Assembly (NCBI RefSeq): GCF_963082655.1
Contig: NC_081553.1
Coordinates: 18,628,643-18,692,642 of the forward strand
Direction: 5' to 3'
DNA length: 64,000 bases
Source: Stomoxys calcitrans
Lineage: Eukaryota; Arthropoda; Insecta; Diptera; Muscidae
Shown: positions 12,122 through 22,806 of the stretch, piece after piece
How positions within the stretch are numbered: position 1 is the stretch's first letter
Layout of the letters: each line of letters starts with the position of its first letter
Notes under the pieces: model-generated
Told to the model about the DNA's origin: nothing
The model's input: the letters and a program-made list of their open reading frames with translations, nothing else
The model's database searches: none
Made by a program: the position numbers and the translations under genes

Positions 12122-13341
12122 GTAAGTCTAGCAGCAATACTCTTACTAATATATGAACTCAGGAGATGGTTCAAACACTCACACATACATACAAACTTAA
12201 CATCCCAACTGCATATGTGAATTAGTGAATGGAGAATGGCAATGTAAATGTATGCACGCATGCAAGTCCTTTGGTTGCATACTTGGCTTGACATAATGAA
12301 GAGCCATATAATGCATAATTTAGTTATCACATATTCCCATTGCACTTCTCCTACTTCTGGCTGGCTGGCTGCCTGGCTGGCTCAGCTGAGTTTAAATTTA
12401 TGAAACCAGGTGCATGTGTGTTAATGTTGGTAGATATGCTGTTTCCCCCAGCAAAGTCGTTGGATATCTTTTGCATTTTCCTTAATAAGGATGTGTGTCA
12501 CACTGAACGTAAACGTGGGAGGTTAGTGTCCGTCTGTCTTTCTGTGCATTCTGTCTATCTTAGTTCCTGACTGTAAAAGTATCTGTGGAACACACTCACA
12601 CACACCCACTCATGGATTCTCATCTAACCTTATGCGGCCTTATAGACAACATTGCGTATACGCATCCATGGCAATTATTGTTGCATTGCACAAAAGACTG
12701 ACGACGACGATGTTGGTTCTGTGTTTTGCTTTGCTTTGCTGTACTTTACTGCTCTACGTTCACTTGGCTAAACTTTGCATAGAGAAATTAGTCATTGATA
12801 AACATGAGTAATGGCATAATCAGATAATTTATACTTTTAATTTTTTCCATTTCTATAATCGTTGCAAATTATTTTTGCTACATTTATCTTCTTCTCCATT
12901 GTGCTAATGTGTATCACAAATTCTGTTACTCAGTGATTAAGAAGATAAAGTGGAATAATTGAAAAGGGTTGCAAAAATTTATAATCCCAACGAAGCTTAT
13001 AAATTATGGCGTTAATTTATTGAAATAATTTAGGTGTGTGTTATTTTAGGTAAAATATGCTATGGAAATTGCAGGAAAGCTAATTTGGGCTACAGATTTT
13101 TAACTTCTGGAAAATTTAAAAAATTTATAAAAAATTTAATCGTTCCAAGAAATTTGGAACGTTATAGTTAGCGAAAAACACAAATCTGGTGAAAACCTGT
13201 ATGAGATGAAATGTTTGCGGACAGGCTGTCAGAAAAAAAAAGACAGACAGGCAAATGGCGGACAGACAGATAGACAACCAGTAAGGAAGGGCAAAAGTCG
13301 GGCGATGTCGACTGTATAATACCTTATGCCTACTCTATAAG
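12122..13341. other. Start of large intron, unique-looking
   Basis: It begins with the GTAAGT donor. AT-rich, with a (CA)-rich patch near 12590-12605 and a decayed GACAGAC-rich patch near 13225-13270 like that found near INE-1-like 5' ends. No gene is seen. Confidence 0.5.
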
Positions 13342-13343
13342 TA

Positions 13344-13579
13344 TTGGGTTGCCCAAAAAGTAATTGCGGATTTTTTAAAAGAAAGTAAATGCATTTTTAA
13401 TAAAACTTAGAATGAACTTTAATCAAATATACTTTTTTACACTTTTTTTCTAAAGCAAGCTAAAAGTAACAGGTGATAACTGACAGAAGAAAGAATGCAA
13501 TTACAGAGTCACAAGCTGTGAAAAAATTTGTCAACGCCGACTATATGAAAAATCCGCAATTACTTTTTGGGCAACCCAA
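13344..13579 (+). mobile_element. Mariner-like MITE, family M1, copy 1
   Basis: Terminal inverted repeats start TTGGGTTGCCCAAAAAGTAA and end with the complement GGGCAACCCAA. They are flanked by TA at 13342-13343 and 13580-13581. Length 236 bp with no transposase. TA duplication and TIR form fit the Tc1/mariner superfamily. It sits inside a decayed tandem-repeat region. Confidence 0.85.
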
Positions 13580-13584
13580 TACAA

Positions 13585-15110
13585 TGTGGGAGCTATATCT
13601 AAGTCTGAACCAATTTTGATGGACCTCGACGGATATTTTCGGATGGCTTATTAAACAATCCTTATCGAGTTTCGAACAAATATGTTCAAACTGTAATAAC
13701 TAAATTACCCAAAATCCGACGAACATACAGGGTGGCTGATGAATATTGCTACAATGATGAATATTGCTACATTTTTTTTTCGGTGTATGGAATACATTTT
13801 TCTTTTATTCATGTTAAATTAAATTATTAAATTAATTATTAAATTATTATTAATTAAATTAATTAATTAATTAATTAAATTAATTATTAAATTATTATTA
13901 TTAAATAGAAAAAAAGTTATTACATTTTTTTTTGGTAGCGGCTTTCATCAGCCACCCTGTACATATGAGAGCTCTATCTAAATCTGAACCGATTTCGGCC
14001 AAAATTCTCATATATTGTGATAGTCTTTGAGGAAAGCTTTGTGCAGAATGCGCTTGCTGTTGCTCTGAAAGTGAATATTGGGCGATATACATATATGGCA
14101 GCTATATCTAAATTACGAACGAACATATATATTGGAGCTATATCTAAATCGGAATCGATTTCAATCAAACTTCTCAGATATTGTGGTAGTTGTCGAGGAA
14201 AGCGTTGTGCAAAATTTTGGGAAGATTGGTGAATAAATGCACTTGCAGTGGCTCTAGGAATGAAAATCGGGCGGCATATATATGAGCATTATATCTAAAT
14301 CTGAACCGATTTCTATGAAATTCGTCAGTAATGTCGAGATTCGAGAAAAAATCCTTCCTGGCAAATATCGAAAGAATTGTTTAACAAATTAACAAATGAC
14401 TACATCATTGCAATATTAGTCAAAATCGGACGAGCATATATATGGGAGCTATATCCAAATCGGAATCGATTTCGAGCAAACTTCTCAAATATTGTGGTAG
14501 TTGTCGAGGTAAGCGTTGTACAAAATTTTGGTACGATTGGTGAATAAATGCGCTTGCAGTGGCTCTAGGAGAGCTATATCTAAATCTGAACCGATTTCTG
14601 TGAAATCACCAGTAATGTCGAGAGACAAGAGAAAATCAACACATACAAATTTTGCCCATGAACATTCCACTAAGGAACAGGGGCAAACTTCTCACATAGG
14701 GGCAAACTTCTCACAAGAGAAAATCCTTCCTGCTAAATTTCGAGAGAATCGGTTAACAAATGACAATTTTGTTGCAGTATTACTGCAAATCGGACCAACA
14801 TATATATGGGAGCTATATACAAATCTGAACCGATTTTTTCCAATTTCAATGGGTTTCGTCTCTAGACCGAAAAACATGCGTGTACCAAATTTGAAGATGA
14901 TCGGATGCAAGCAGCGACCAGTACTTTGTATACAAATGACCATGGACAGACGCACAGACAGACAGACGGACATAGCTAAATCGAATCAGAAAGTGAAAGT
15001 GAGTCAATCGGTATTCATATCAATGGATCTATCTATCTTCCTTCTGGGTGTTACAAACAAATACACTAAGTTAAAACACCCTGTAGCACTGTAGTGATGT
15101 AGGGTATAAA
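13585..15110 (+). repeat. Decayed INE-1-like tandem array with irregular spacing
   Basis: Repeated motifs GGGAGCTATATCTAAATC and GAACCGATTT recur at irregular distances (roughly 150-166 bp), unlike the locked 153-bp arrays. It ends near 14940-14990 in a GACAGACAGACGGACATAGC block that marks the 5' end of these elements in reverse. It is interrupted by a MITE at 13728-13959 and an inverted SINE tail near 14648-14715. Confidence 0.6.
13728..13959. mobile_element. MITE family M2 with 16-bp inverted repeats
   Basis: The ends CAGGGTGGCTGATGAA (13728-13743) and TTCATCAGCCACCCTG (13944-13959) are perfect complements, flanked by TA at 13726-13727 and 13960-13961. The interior is mostly (ATTAA)-like low complexity. 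The TIR resembles mariner elements of the irritans type as I recall them. No transposase is present. Confidence 0.8.
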
Positions 15111-15112
15111 AA

Positions 15113-16058
15113 TGCAAATTTGGCCATGTACATTCCATTAAGGAACAAGGGACAACTTTTCATGCATCAATGAGTGCAGTACGATTCAAGTTTAAGCTGC
15201 AATGAAAGAGATCTCCTTTTTATAGCCGAGTCCGAACGGCGTGCCATAGTGCGACACCTCTTTGAGGAAAAGTTTTTACATGGATGCCATAGAATTTTGC
15301 AAATGTCGCCAGCATTAGGGTGCTGGGCCACAGAGATATCCCAGGGAATTGTAAAGCGGATGAGCTTACGAGACTAGGAACTACCTTAGACATTCCTGGG
15401 AAACTGGAATCTGTGATTATGCCCCTAGCGACATGTAAGCTAAGATTTTAGGACCAGGCCCGAAGGCCAACGATTGATAGATGGTCACAAAGAAAGTGCT
15501 GTGAGCATTCCAGAACTATGTGGCCTAATCTAGACTTAAAGAGGTTAACCGCTTTGCTGTCACTGGCTAGAACAGACGTCTCAGTCATTGTGTTCATCAT
15601 GACAGGTCACTGTCTAATCGGTAAATTTGTTGGCAGACTGAAGGTTGCCAGTAACAACTTTTGCTGAAGCTGTGAGGACATCGAAGAAGAAGAAACCTTC
15701 ATTTCTTTGAAAACCTGTCTGAATTGTTCAAGATGTCCCACTTTAGGTTCTCATTTCTTTGAAAACCTGTCTGATTTAGGGGATGTGAACATTTAAAAAT
15801 TATTGGGATTTTTAAAACGATTTGAATGGTTCAACGGTAGGAACTAGAAGGCATCTTCCTTCTTTTGTTCTTGTGGTATCACAATGGACGAAAACGTCTA
15901 CGTGAGTCTGATGGCAGACTACCGTTTAATTTAACCCAACCTAATCTAGGGGAGGCATAACCAGCGCTGCAAATATTTTCAGATTTTCTCGCCAGGATTC
16001 GAACCCAGGCGTTCAGCGTCATAGGCGGACATGCTAACCTCTGCGCTACGGTGGCCTC
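15113..16058 (-). mobile_element. SINE family 1, minus strand, split by a LINE insertion
   Basis: 15113-15319 is the tail and body of the SINE seen complete at 41144-41462. 15946-16058 is its tRNA-like head: on the minus strand GGTTCGAATCC is the B box and TAGCGCAGAGGTTAGCA contains the A box. The two pieces adjoin in the intact copy, so the sequence between them is a later insertion. Confidence 0.75.
15320..15945 (+). pseudogene. 5'-truncated non-LTR retrotransposon (RNase H and C-terminal region)
   Basis: Starting GTGCTGGGC at 15320, one frame reads GHRDIPGNCKADELTRLGT, the end of an RNase H domain. It continues through TGHCLIGKF and an EEEETF segment to a stop at 15845-15847, then a 3' UTR ending in ACCCAACCTAATCT. 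This is the C-terminal layout of Jockey/I-type insect non-LTR elements. In-frame stops lie after residue block LRF, after NNFC and after DVNI, so it is dead. A 24-bp direct repeat at about 15699 and 15751 further disrupts it. It lies inside SINE family 1 sequence, with TAGGG shared at both junctions. Confidence 0.75.
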
Positions 16059-16195
16059 AATGACAGACAGATAGAGTGAAAAAATACACATAGAAGTACA
16101 GATAGACAAATGGAAAGACAGACGGACGGAAAAATATGTAGTCACATTAACGGGCAGAGAAAGGGTGGAATGAAAAGCATCTAAAAAAAGAGTAC

Positions 16196-16345
16196 TAAGA
16201 ACATTTATCCCATTAGCTGAACGTAGAATAGCGTTCCAATCGCCGCGATATTTTGCGCTCTTTCTAAAATCTCTGACACCAAGTTTCGAGGTGTTTCCCA
16301 CCACTTGATTCTTGGTCGTCCCGGTTTGCGTGTACCGGAGCGGCC
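16196..16345 (-). pseudogene. Retroelement-derived protein fragment
   Basis: On the minus strand a short frame reads RKPGRPRIKWWETPRNLV and goes on to an AQNIAAIGT segment. Basic GRP-x-KWW followed by a W/A-rich tail is common at the C-terminus of non-LTR element proteins (RTE/Jockey type). No complete domain is present. It adjoins a family VI fragment. Confidence 0.4.
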
Positions 16346-16700
16346 TCTCATTACTAATACTTCAGTTTTTATGCCATATTGGTAATCTTTTCCCGAATAC
16401 TTGGGAAGAATGTCCAATATGTCTGTTTTTGGGAGAGTTTGGGGTTTGGGGCGGCCCTCTAGTTACTTGAACCTTAATTTTAGTAACATATTCGTATTCA
16501 ACTCTCCTATACCTACCCACATTGTTCCTCTCTGTTCCACTTTTAATTTTGAGTGGTGTTTTTGTGGTAGGAAAGTTGGTGCGTCTCCTTTCGATATCGA
16601 AAAATTACATGGCGTATGTTTCCTTCCAGACCAACCTACACAATCTGTGAAAATTTCAAGAAAATCCACTCAGGTATTTTAAGTCTAAGTAAAGTGTTTT
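16346..16700 (-). repeat. Tandem repeat family VI fragment
   Basis: It contains the family VI landmarks in reverse: ATGTCTGTTTTTGGGAGAG, GGGGCGGCCC, GTGTTTTTGTGG and TTCCTTCCAGACCAACC, ending near AAATTTCAAGAAAATCC. These match the longer copies at 31761-33740 and 53836-55830. Confidence 0.6.
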
Positions 16701-16777
16701 TTGAAAATGTTATCTTTGGAGAAATGTTTTGTACATATCAAAAATTTACTTTATTTTTAACTCCACCATGGGGTTTA

Positions 16778-16826
16778 TACATACCTCGGGATTCCGAGGT
16801 ATGTATTTACATAAACGAGGTATGTA
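16778..16826. repeat. 12-bp inverted repeat with a third copy
   Basis: TACATACCTCGG (16778-16789) and CCGAGGTATGTA (16794-16805) form a perfect 12-bp stem with a 4-base loop. A third near-copy, ACGAGGTATGTA, follows at 16815-16826. It lies at the start of a decayed INE-1-like 5' region. Confidence 0.7.
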
Positions 16827-16829
16827 AAA

Positions 16830-17930
16830 TGGTATGACCATCGTGATATTATTGGTCGATATTGCCATGTCCGTCTGTCTGTCTGTCGGTCTGTGAATAA
16901 CGCTATAACTTTCGAAAGAACATGGCTAGGAGCTTGAAATTTTGTACAAATATTTCTCAAATGTGATCGTTAATGTGTTAAAATAGGCCAACGCTTCTGG
17001 AAAGCGCAATTTCTATCCCATAATGTATTGATAAACATTTCCATGAGATATTTCTTATGACTCCCCACATCTGTGCCGTGTTTGGTCTTAATCGACCCAT
17101 ATCCAGATATAGCTCTCATATAAACCGATCCCTCAATCTGACTTATTTAGTATTTCGAGGGTGCATTGTAATTCCGTGTATCCGTCCGTTGCACAGTGTT
17201 GCCATATCATAAAATCTTGGAAATAATTCTCTAACTTCTGAACGGATTGAAATCTACAAAACTTTACATTGTCAATGTTAAAGTGTTTTCTAATAACTTT
17301 GCAAAATTTGAAGCAGATCGATTTTTAGTTTATAGACAAATTCACAAAATAAATTTAATGTGTCATATTTTGAAATCCGATTCATCAGTCAAAAGTTATG
17401 TGGTGGCCACTAGGGTCCCCAAATTTTGCACAATTATTGAAAAACACCTCAACATTAACTGTGTAAAGTTTCGTGTCCATATCTCTACCCGCCAAAATTT
17501 CCAGAATTATTTTCAAGATTTTTCGATTTGGCAACATTGTACGTTGGTCTGTCTATCTGTTCGTCTGATTGGCGAAAGCATACGAACCTCCGAAAAAGTA
17601 AAGCTAGGCCCTTGAATTTTGCACAAATACTTTTTATGAACATGGGTCGAATGGTATCCTAAACGAGTCATAAAGGCCCACATTCTTAATTAGCTTGCAT
17701 ATATATTATAACCGATCTCCTTATTATGCTTTTTAAGCCTCTTGTGGTTGCAATTTGTATCTGACTTAGCAGAATTTTTTCCTATGACTTCCTAATGTGA
17801 TTTAGTTCGGTCCGTAACCTGCCATAGTTCCTATATGAACCGATCTCTTGATTTTAACAAAAAGCAATTCCTCTCTAAATATTTGACCATTTTCACAAGA
17901 TTTCTTGTAAGCATCTAATTACCTTTTTTT
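16830..17930 (+). mobile_element. Decayed INE-1-like element
   Basis: GCCATGTCCGTCTGTCTGTC near 16866 and CTATAACTTTCGAAAGAACA form the 5' landmark. Scattered ATATAGCTCTCATATAAACC and ATGAACCGATCTC cores follow near 17115 and 17835. Spacing and ends are eroded, and a second CATTGTACGTTGGTCTGTC block near 17540 suggests two fragments. Confidence 0.5.
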
Positions 17931-18678
17931 AATTTTTGCCTTAAAAGAGAAATCGTATAAAGAAATTGACAAATGCGGACCATGGTCAAGGATATTAAAA
18001 ATTCTCGTTCACTTGTTTTCTTTCCCTTTGTTTATATAAAGAAACCTAAATACACTGCTTCAACTGGTTGAATGGGACATTGGTGCGTATGAGTCACATT
18101 CAGTTTGCCGTACACATTGCGTATATGTAGCCTGTACTCGTACACTGGTTATACCTTAAAACAATGCAAAGTTATTTAAGACCAGTAGAGTGCCCCAAAA
18201 ATCAAAACACATTTTTTTAAATACATACCCTCTATTGATTTTCCTTTCGACCCCAATAAGTAAAATACGAAATATTATGGCGATCAGTTAATAATAACCC
18301 GTGCCGACATGGCTTCCAAAGTTGGGTGTAGAGCATTTTAAGGAATCTAATTGGATTATTTTAGGCCCCAGCATCAAATTGGTACACAAAGGAAACATTT
18401 ATATGGAATTTTTTGCAAAAACATAAACTGTACCCTACACCACCACCGTGGCTGTGATAAAATGTTTTGTTCGACTAAGAAATTCATCTTGATTAGGCTT
18501 AGACACGTCCGTCTGTCTGCATATTCTTTCTGTACCGTTTGTCCGTATATGGAAATAATAGTAGGAACATCAACTGTTCCTTTGACAAAATGTGCGATTT
18601 GGCTCAGAAATTTTTCTTGATTTGCCTTAGCCATGTCCGTCTGTGTCCTTATCCTTTGTGTATAATTTGTCCTGTCGA
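17931..18678. other. Intronic DNA, nothing firm
   Basis: AT-rich. Two further decayed CCGTCTGTCT / CCATGTCCGTCTG patches occur near 18508 and 18633, hinting at remnants of INE-1-like 5' ends. No gene or RNA is seen. Confidence 0.4.
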
Positions 18679-18679
18679 T

Positions 18680-20130
18680 TTTTATACCCACCACCGTAGG
18701 ATAGGGGGCACACTCATTTAGTCATTCCGTTTGCAACACATCGAAATATCAATTTCCGACCCTACAAAGTATATATATTTCGGATTGTCGTTAAATTCTA
18801 AGACGATTTAACGACGTCCTTGTGTCTGTCCGTCTCTCCGTCCGTCTGTTGTAATCACTCTAGAGCCTTAAAAAATTGAGATATTGAGATGAAATTTGAC
18901 ACAGATACGTCTTTTTGATGCACACTGGTTAAGTTCTTGAACGGGCCAAATCGGACCATATTGGGATATAGCTGCTGTATAGACCGATTTTCCCATAACG
19001 GGTCTAATGCCCAGAAAAACTTTATTTTTCATCCGACCTGACCCAAATATGGTTCAGATCGGACTACATTTAGATATAGCTGTCATATAGACCGATCTCC
19101 CGATAAAGGGTCTGAAGCCCATAAATGCTTTACTTTTCATCCGATTTCGAAATTTGGAATCGTGAGTAGTTTAAGAATTCCCGACGACTGACCCAAATAT
19201 GGTTCCGATCGGACTATATTTGGATATAGCTACCATATAGACCGATCTCCCGATAAAGGGTCTGAAGGCCATTAAAGCTTTATTTATTACCCGATTTCGC
19301 TGAAATTTGGAATAGTGCACAGTTTTAAGCCTCCCAACATCTGACCCAAATATGGTTTGGATCGGATTTTATTTAGATATAGCTGTCATATGGACCGATC
19401 TCCTGTTAAAGGGACTGAAGCTCATAAAGGCTTTATTTATCACCCGATTTCACTGTAATTTAAAACAATGGGTTATTTCAAGCCTCCCAACATCTGACCC
19501 AAATATGGTTCAGATCGGACTATAGTAAGATATAGCTGCCATATAAGCCGATCCCCCGATAAGGGGTCTGAAGAGCATATAAATTTGCAACAGTGCGCAG
19601 TTTTAAGCCCTTCAATATCCGACCTGAATATGGTACAGATCGGACTATATATAGATATAGCTGCCATATAGGCCGATCTCCAGATAAAGGGTCTGAAGCC
19701 CATAAAACCCTTTTTTTTAACCGATTTCGCTGAAATTTCAAAACAGTGAGTAGTTTGACGCCTCACAGCATAGACCCCAAATATGCTGCAGATCGGACTA
19801 TATTACGATATAGCTGCCATATAGACCGATCTCCCGATAAAGGGTCTGAAGGGCATAAAAGCTTAATTTTTTAACCGATTTCTCTGAAATTTGGAATAGT
19901 GCGCAGTTTTAAGCCTCTGAACATAGGACCCAAATATGGTTTAGAACGGACTTTATTTAGATATAGCTGCGATATTGACCGATCTGCCGATAAAGGGTTT
20001 GATCCCCATAAGAGCTTTATTTTATAACCGATTTCGCTGAAATTTGCTGCCATATTGACCGATCTGCCGTTAAAGGGTCTGAAGCCCATAATAGCTTTAT
20101 TTTTACAGCCCATACAAGCTTTTATACAGA
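18680..20130 (+). mobile_element. INE-1-like element, 3' end missing
   Basis: The 5' end TTTATACCCACCACCGTAGG is at 18680. ACAAAGTATATATATTTCGG and a GTCCGTCTCTCCGTCCGTC block follow. Units with ATATAGACCGATCTCCCGAT follow to about 20105, several at 153 bp (for example 19241, 19394 and 19547). No terminal hairpin is found, so the 3' end has been lost. Confidence 0.75.
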
Positions 20131-21406
20131 AGGAATATGCAAAGGTCAAAATTCGGAGTCAAGCCATACATTATATCATGGCCACAGTAAAAATTCCATG
20201 TTTCTTTTGTATACCAATTTCATGCTAGTTGGTAACACTTCACTTATAACAATCCAAACATATATGTTGGCAAAATTTTTTGGCAGCTTGCCGCACTTAA
20301 CTCCTTTAAATTAATTAACCACTTTTTAAATTAATTTTCTTTAATCTGATAAATTTATAAAATTAATTTAAATTGTTTAATTTTTAGCTTCCATTGGGCT
20401 AAAACTCTGGGGTCATTGTTTGAGTTCAAAGAAAATAAAAAAAACTCCAAGAGTTTATCTCTTACATTGCCTTTGTCCAGCTTCCTAGTGCCATTCATAT
20501 TCATTTTCAAGAGTTTACTTAAACGTTTCGCTTCTATCCCTCGCTCTGTCTACCTCCTTCCCTGCCCTTTGTTTTCGTAGAGGAATTTAAGAACCCTAAA
20601 CTCATTGTTAGTGCCTGGTGTTTTTAGGCACTCGGTAGTTAGTGCCTTAGTGCCTTTTGGACAAGTTCTTGAGTGTGTTAATTTGACAATATTTGCTAGA
20701 ATTGTTATCTTACTGCTAAACAACAGCATCTTACAGCAGTCATCTTCACTGAGTGCAGGCATTTATTTTTGGGTCCCCCAACACCATTTCATGCTACTTG
20801 GACACTTATGTGTTAGCACACTTCTCTGTAGATGGGAGTTTTTCATAATTTATTGCAGTATTTTGTCATTCAGTTCCTTTTTTTTTGTTTTGTTTTGCTA
20901 ACAAGGCAACCGAACCTAACTCCCTCATTTTTCAGTTGTGTAGGCAGGGATTTAAGACCAGAAAAGGCACAATCTAAAAGATTAGAAAGCCGGTTGAAGA
21001 CCATTTTAGCTAACAATACCGTTGGCAGTAGAATTTGCTGTTGGAGCATAAGCTTCATCAAGAGATGCTTTTGTAGAAAGTTGGTATGTTTTTTTTTCAA
21101 GTTATTTTTTCTATTTTTATTTTTTTATATATTTTATTTTGCATTTTTTCTATATTTGTTGTTGCCATTGTCTATTTTATTATTGTTGTCTGTTTATTTT
21201 ATTCATTCAGTTTCATTTCTTGGCTTGCACAATTAAAAATTGTCTTTGGCAACCTAACGACATTTGGCTTTGGCCCATACACTGGCAAAAGCATCAAAAG
21301 ACAACCCAGCGATAAAGAAACAAAACACAGATACAGATGAACTTACAAACAAACAGGCCTCCATTTGAATATGCACAAGAGATCATTTCAGATGCATGTT
21401 GCAATT
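20131..21406. other. Intronic DNA left of the BEL insertion
   Basis: Poly-T and poly-A rich. A pseudo-exon at 20936-21083 is open in one frame with plausible splice sites, but its 148-bp length does not fit the phases of the neighbouring host exons. Nothing else is recognised. Confidence 0.4.
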
Positions 21407-21411
21407 AAGGA

Positions 21412-21852
21412 TGTAGAGTTTTTGGCTGAACTTAGGAATTAGAAACTGGCAAAAACTTGGATTTCCTAAAAGATGGTAGATTTGGTTAAATCTCGGAAAT
21501 ATATCCATTCAATGTCGGTGATATGGAATTAAAAAGCAGAAAGAAATACGAAAAACAAACGAAATCAGGTTTCAGTAAGCCACGAGGGAGAGTTCGGTTG
21601 CTTAGCCTTACCAAAATGGTTCCTCTTTAAGAAAACGTAGAAATTTATGGTTAAGTAGACGATGACTTTTAACTTTATTATTCGATGGTAACAAATTGAA
21701 TGAACGAGAAATCACTCGGTGAGCTAATACAAAAGAACAAGTAGTAAACTTAACGCAACTACTTTTTAGCCTTATCTAAGATGAAAAGTGACATCTGGAT
21801 ATGAAAATTCATTTGACTTAACACTAAACGGCGAAGGTATGCGGCATAAACA
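21412..21852 (-). repeat. 3' LTR of the BEL/Pao element
   Basis: 441 bp, TG...CA on the plus strand, same length and sequence as 29696-30136. On the minus strand an AATAAA signal lies at 21679-21674. The outer 5-bp duplication copy is at 21407-21411. Confidence 0.95.
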
Positions 21853-21867
21853 TTCCGGCCCCTCTTG
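21853..21867 (-). other. Polypurine tract of the BEL/Pao element
   Basis: The minus strand reads CAAGAGGGGCCGGAA immediately before the 3' LTR. It is purine-rich in the right place for plus-strand priming, with two pyrimidines interrupting it. Confidence 0.6.
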
Positions 21868-22013
21868 CAGTAATGCAAATATTAAAAAGTTGCCTTATTT
21901 TCTAAAGGAATTCATAATAAATTGTATAATTCATATTTGATATTTCAAATGTTTATAATAAAATAGGCTACTAAGCTGAGCACGATCCAGACAAAACCCA
22001 TCCAAATATAGTA

Positions 22014-22772
22014 TTAGTTGCAACGGGAAGCCCGGCATTGCTTGGTAGAAGACCTGGTAGAATTATCTTGGCGTATAAGTCGGATCCAAAAACGATGTCG
22101 AATGGTCCACTTTGATAAAAATGGGGTGTCCATAGATATGCGATGGTTCACAGTCATCATGGTTTCTAATAACCTGTTGGTGATACATTTGGAATGGATC
22201 GCGACAGGGCAGATAGTTTCGCTGCCAAGAGTAGTAGTAGTTAGCCCAATTTTCTCTATCAATCGCTGTGAAATTTTGCTAATAGATGTGCATGGATCTA
22301 TTACGGCTCTGACCGAGTGCTTTTTCTTGCCATGGAGTACATCTACCACGGCCGTTGGGAAAAGATTAGTTGTATGGGGACTGGTAAGTGTTTCAAGGCT
22401 CACGGCTTGAGATATGGTTGTTGTTGTTGGACGTTTATGTTGGGTTGTTGTTGAACGTTTGGGTTTTTGATAGTTATCCTTGGCTTCTGTTTTTTGGTTG
22501 TCGTGTTTCTCGGAGTGGATATGCAAATAGGAATGATGACTGCCTCCACAATGTTTGCATCCTAAGCTAGAAAAACATTTTCCGGATGAATGCGTATGGG
22601 CCAAGCAATTGGGACAGTAGTTATTAGCTATAACTGCATGCAAACGTTTATCGACGGTCATGCAGAGAAATTTCTGGCATTTTCGCAGCCCATGGTTGCC
22701 TTTACACAATCTGCAATTAAAGCTGAACTTGGTGCGACGTCCTTTGGACACTTTACATTTTATCGAAGGCAT
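22014..22772 (-). CDS. Accessory nucleocapsid-protease-like ORF of the BEL/Pao element
   Basis: A 252-residue frame if started at the ATG at 22772-22770, directly after a splice acceptor. The unspliced frame opens at 22829 and overlaps the end of gag-pol. It has three zinc-knuckle-like motifs: C20-x2-C23-x3-H27-x4-C32, C53-x2-C56-x4-H61-x4-C66 and C72-x2-C75...H84. Their order and spacing mirror the three knuckles of Gag-Pol (residues 346-411). A Thr/Lys-rich linker and a protease-like segment RAVIDPCTS (155-163) follow, where Gag-Pol has RAVFDSGSE: the catalytic D-S/T-G reads D-P-C, so proteolysis is unlikely. After about residue 205 homology continues in the neighbouring frame (motifs FGSDL and FGWVLSG, stop at 21973-21971), so the 3' half is frameshifted and shortened. 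It is likely a duplicated and diverged NC-PR module. The function is unknown; nucleic-acid binding is inferred. Confidence 0.7.
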   Translation of the reverse strand: MPSIKCKVSKGRRTKFSFNCRLCKGNHGLRKCQKFLCMTVDKRLHAVIANNYCPNCLAHTHSSGKCFSSLGCKHCGGSHHSYLHIHSEKHDNQKTEAKDNYQKPKRSTTTQHKRPTTTTISQAVSLETLTSPHTTNLFPTAVVDVLHGKKKHSVRAVIDPCTSISKISQRLIEKIGLTTTTLGSETICPVAIHSKCITNRLLETMMTVNHRISMDTPFLSKWTIRHRFWIRLIRQDNSTRSSTKQCRASRCN

Positions 22773-22795
22773 ACTGAAATTAAATAAGGATATAT
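22773..22795 (-). promoter_or_regulatory. Candidate 3' splice site for the accessory ORF
   Basis: The minus strand reads ATCCTTATTTAATTTCAG then T and ATG. The pyrimidine-rich tract and CAG sit one base before the accessory start codon and downstream of the gag-pol stop. This is the arrangement expected for a spliced subgenomic mRNA, as used for env in other LTR elements. I did not find a clearly matching donor in the leader. Confidence 0.55.
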
Positions 22796-22806
22796 TGTAA
22801 TAAAAT

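Noticed and set aside
13801..13910. Origin or regulatory AT element
   Set aside because: The ATTAATTAA run is the low-complexity interior of a MITE bounded by perfect inverted repeats.
20936..21083. Possible exon with acceptor CATTTTTCAG and donor GTATGT, open in one frame
   Set aside because: Its 148-bp length and phase do not fit between the phase-0 junctions at 12121 and 46131, and the peptide is Cys-rich and unlike the flanking exons.
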